Shown: piece by piece, positions 35,963 through 37,974 of the stretch | Layout of the letters: each line of letters begins with the position of its first letter | Numbering within the stretch: the first letter of the stretch is position 1 | Origin: a virus | Virus record (IMG/VR): IMGVR_UViG_3300046492_000342 | Coordinates: 1-37,974 of that record | DNA: 37,974 bases | Reading direction: 5' to 3' (one strand) | Notes under the pieces: model-generated | Told to the model about the DNA's origin: nothing | Databases searched by the model: none | The model's input: the letters and a program-made list of their open reading frames with translations, nothing else | Program-made: the position numbers and the translations under genes

Positions 35963-36784
35963 TTAAGAGAACCCGAGCACGCGGGCGCGTTCTTTTGCGA
36001 AATCCTCGCGGCTCATGGTTGCGTAACGTTGTGCCTGGTCGACGGGCGGGGCTTGGCGGGACGCTCCGCCCCCCGGCACCGTCATGGCGGTTTGTTTCTG
36101 TTTGCGTTGCGCGTGGTCGCGCGCGGCAGCTTCACGGGCAGCGATGGCCACGCGGGCCCGCTCGTGCTCGATCTGCAGCGCGCTCAACTCGCGGATTGCG
36201 ACAAGCGGGTCGTTCCACGCCGCGCCCAGCTCCTTGGCCTTGGCGGTTGCCTTGGCGGTCAGGTCCGGGTTTTGCTCGAGCAGGGCGTCCAGGCCCGGCA
36301 GCGCGGTTCCCACGGCCTCGGCCCAGGCGTCCGGGTCGTGTGCGGGCTTTCCAGCGGCCGGAGCACCCGTCACGTAGCGGACAGCCTCCTCGAGGCCCGG
36401 ATTGTCGTCCAGGACTTGGGGGCGGTTCGCTGCGCGGTCGCGTGCCTCCTGCTCTTGCTTGAGGCGTTTCACCTCGGCGGCGCTACGGCTGGCCCATCCC
36501 TTGGTGTCGTTGAGCGCCTTTTTCGTGCTTTCGAGCTCGCGCTCCAGCGTGGCGAGGCGTTCATCGGCGGTCGGGGTCTTGGCGGCGGGTGCCGGGTCGC
36601 CGTTGGCGTCCGGGTTTGCCGCTGGGGCCGGTTCGGCGTGGACGGCCGGCTCGTCGGTCGAGGTAGTCGTCGCGGCGCCTTGTGCGGTTGCACCCGATGC
36701 GGCGGCGGCCTCGGCGTCGAGGCGGGCCATTTCGGCCTGGTAAATCTCGTCGTAGCTTTGTGCGCCTTGGTTTTCGGTCGACAT
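35963..36784 (-). CDS. Scaffolding protein (273 aa)
   Basis: A 273-residue, highly charged helical protein: acidic and Ala-rich N-terminus, a coiled-coil stretch (ERLATLERELESTKKALNDT), and a basic C-terminal part (RDHAQRKQKQ, then DFAKERARVLGFS). This composition and its place directly before the capsid gene identify the scaffold, which guides prohead assembly and then leaves. GGAGA gives the ribosome site. Confidence 0.82.
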   Translation of the reverse strand: MSTENQGAQSYDEIYQAEMARLDAEAAAASGATAQGAATTTSTDEPAVHAEPAPAANPDANGDPAPAAKTPTADERLATLERELESTKKALNDTKGWASRSAAEVKRLKQEQEARDRAANRPQVLDDNPGLEEAVRYVTGAPAAGKPAHDPDAWAEAVGTALPGLDALLEQNPDLTAKATAKAKELGAAWNDPLVAIRELSALQIEHERARVAIAAREAAARDHAQRKQKQTAMTVPGGGASRQAPPVDQAQRYATMSREDFAKERARVLGFS

Positions 36785-36826
36785 ACTTTCACTTCTCCAT
36801 TGGGCCGGGTTGCCCCGGTAATCCGG

Positions 36827-37099
36827 TTAATGTCCGGTCGATTCGCCGTTATCCGGTAATGAATTGACCAAACTCAATAATTCCTCGCGTAAATTATTGG
36901 GCAATTGCAACACCTCGTCAATCTGTTTCACGGCGCCGCGGGTTTGCTCGTTGTTCCGCGTGACGAGCGCGGCCACCTTTTCGGCCCGGATCCGCTCGAA
37001 TTCACGGGCCAGCGGTGCCCACGCGCCCGGCAAGGCGTTGAGCGCGCTTTGCACCTGGTCGATGCGGGCCCGGAGCTCCGCTTGCTGGTCGTCCGTCAT
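36827..37099 (-). CDS. Small coiled-coil protein between portal and scaffold (90 aa)
   Basis: A 90-residue helical protein (RARIDQVQSALNALPGAWAP, REFERIRAEKVAALVTRNNE, VKQIDEVLQLPNNLREELLS). Its ATG overlaps the portal stop as ATGA. The 42 bases between it and the scaffold gene hold only the scaffold ribosome site. No family was recognised. An assembly cofactor of portal or scaffold is possible. Confidence 0.65.
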   Translation of the reverse strand: MTDDQQAELRARIDQVQSALNALPGAWAPLAREFERIRAEKVAALVTRNNEQTRGAVKQIDEVLQLPNNLREELLSLVNSLPDNGESTGH

Positions 37100-37974
37100 G
37101 CCGGCACCTGGTCGGCGGGTGCGGCGGCCGGGTCAGGCGCAGCAGGCGAGGCCACGGGGGCCGGTTGCGGGATCTGGACAGGCGGGACGGCCGGCGGCGT
37201 GTCGGTGCCGGGATCCTCGAGCGTTTGGGCCGCCTGGATGAGCTGGGGCGCGGCCTGGCCGAGCGCGGCTTGCACCAGCGTGAGAATTTGCGCCTGGATC
37301 TGGTCGCGCTGCGCCTCGGTGAGCTCCACGCCGGCGAGCTTGGCCTCGGCGTTGACGCGGGAGTCCCGGTCCTGAATCTGCAGGCGGGCCGCCTCGATCG
37401 CCTCTTTGCTGGTGCGGTCCTGGAGCTTGGCCTCCAGCGATTGGATGAGCGCCTCTTGCTTGGTCAATGCGTCCTGAATTTGCGGCGGGATCTGGCCGCC
37501 GGCCTGCGCCTGGCGCTGCTTAATCGTTTCGTCGTCCAGGACGGGCGATTCCTTGCCCACCTCGCCGGCTTCCCACACTTGTTCGAGCAGCTCGCGCACG
37601 TCCACCTTGTCGGCGGTGAGCGGGGAGGCCAGGCACAATTGGAGGAACCCTTGCAATTTCTGCATGAGGATTTCTTTCGTCATGAACGTGGCCGAGCCGG
37701 TCGCTTTCCACGCCATGAACGAGGTTTTGCCGAATTGCTGGATCTCGGCCCAGCGTTGGGCGTGCTGGTCGCCCAGCAGGACGGCGACGGTTTGCGGCTC
37801 GAGGTGCTGCATGTTCCAGTCGATGAGGCCGTCGATAATCCGCTCGATCCACATTTCGTCAATGTTCTGGATAACCTCTTTCATGGGCAGCGAACCGGCG
37901 TTCATAATCATGGAAATGCCGGTCGCGGTCTTGTTGAGGTGGTCCGCGTCGTTGCCTTGGGTGTACTTGGAAAT
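37096..37974 (-). CDS. Portal protein, C-terminal part (continuation of 1462-1)
   Basis: The last 250 codons of the portal gene run from 37847 to the stop at 37096, continuing the frame that leaves base 1. Bases 37848-37974 repeat bases 1-127, so they belong to the earlier part of the same gene. Seen: WIERIIDGLIDWNMQHLEPQ and FGKTSFMAWKATGSATFMTK, then a Gln/Ala-rich coiled coil (KQEALIQSLEAKLQDRTSKE, ARLQIQDRDSRVNAEAKLAG) and a Pro/Ala-rich tail. The helical tail fits the barrel region of P22-like portals. Confidence 0.85.
   Translation of the reverse strand: MSKYTQGNDADHLNKTATGISMIMNAGSLPMKEVIQNIDEMWIERIIDGLIDWNMQHLEPQTVAVLLGDQHAQRWAEIQQFGKTSFMAWKATGSATFMTKEILMQKLQGFLQLCLASPLTADKVDVRELLEQVWEAGEVGKESPVLDDETIKQRQAQAGGQIPPQIQDALTKQEALIQSLEAKLQDRTSKEAIEAARLQIQDRDSRVNAEAKLAGVELTEAQRDQIQAQILTLVQAALGQAAPQLIQAAQTLEDPGTDTPPAVPPVQIPQPAPVASPAAPDPAAAPADQVPA
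37848..37974. repeat. 127-bp terminal direct repeat, right copy
   Basis: Identical to bases 1-127. One copy should be dropped to obtain the 37,847-bp circular unit. Confidence 0.95.

Noticed and set aside
1-37974. 127-bp terminal repeat as a genuine packaged terminal redundancy
   Set aside because: It lies in the middle of the portal reading frame and its length equals a common assembly k-mer; a circular contig overlap explains it. Physical ends cannot be inferred from it.
1-37974. tRNA genes, CRISPR arrays, integrase and attachment sites, diversity-generating retroelement
   Set aside because: No cloverleaf-like sequence, regularly spaced repeats, recombinase motifs or reverse transcriptase were found on reading. 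A dedicated tRNA scan would be needed to exclude a tRNA fully.

Overview
This window is the essentially complete genome of a tailed phage with a short, podovirus-type virion. The last 127 bases (37848-37974) repeat the first 127 exactly, so it is a circular assembly with a unit length of 37,847 bp, opened inside the portal gene. GC content is high and third codon positions are strongly G/C. The promoters that can be read are sigma70-like. There is no phage RNA polymerase, integrase or CI-type repressor. I infer a virulent phage of a high-GC proteobacterium, perhaps a beta-proteobacterium, that uses the host RNA polymerase. The host is a guess. No tRNA, CRISPR array, IS element or reverse transcriptase was seen.

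Late region (minus strand, across the junction). One long operon starts at the AT-rich gap 4035-4487. It runs through small terminase, a 37-codon membrane ORF, large terminase, a small Cys/His protein and the portal (1462 to 1, continuing at 37847). It then goes through scaffold, N4-gp56-type major capsid, P22 gp4-like adaptor, a cupin-like protein, three ejection-type proteins, a P22 gp10-like stabiliser, a tailspike with a pectate-lyase-like fold, and the lysis cassette (holin, glucosaminidase endolysin, Rz with embedded Rz1), ending at 23264. Head and tail genes thus combine a P22-like neck with an N4-like capsid protein.

Replication and early region (4488-23342). Three minus-strand units lie here: helicase to VRR-NUC nuclease (15473-12659), TetR-like regulator to Gp49/66-like protein (12597-8870), and PAPS-reductase-like protein to several small proteins (8746-5014). 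They are opposed by a plus-strand unit (15557-19826) with a Pro/Ala-rich protein, a Cas4/RecB-like nuclease and a putative ssDNA-binding protein. After a terminator come a family A DNA polymerase, a small HTH protein and small ORFs up to 23342. A lone plus-strand gene at 4488 carries a zinc module.

The most interesting non-coding signal is a two-operator network. A 14-bp palindrome, TGACG-N4-CGTCA, sits at three replication promoters and overlaps the -35 box each time. A 15-bp AT-rich palindrome, nTTAAGWAACTTAAn, sits in or just after three promoters. Two small DNA-binding proteins encoded directly behind such sites (12295-12597 and 22442-22663) are the obvious candidate regulators. Three pairs of partial paralogues within the genome, and three genes too short for ordinary gene calling (3154-3267, 22650-22805, 23419-23598), are also described.
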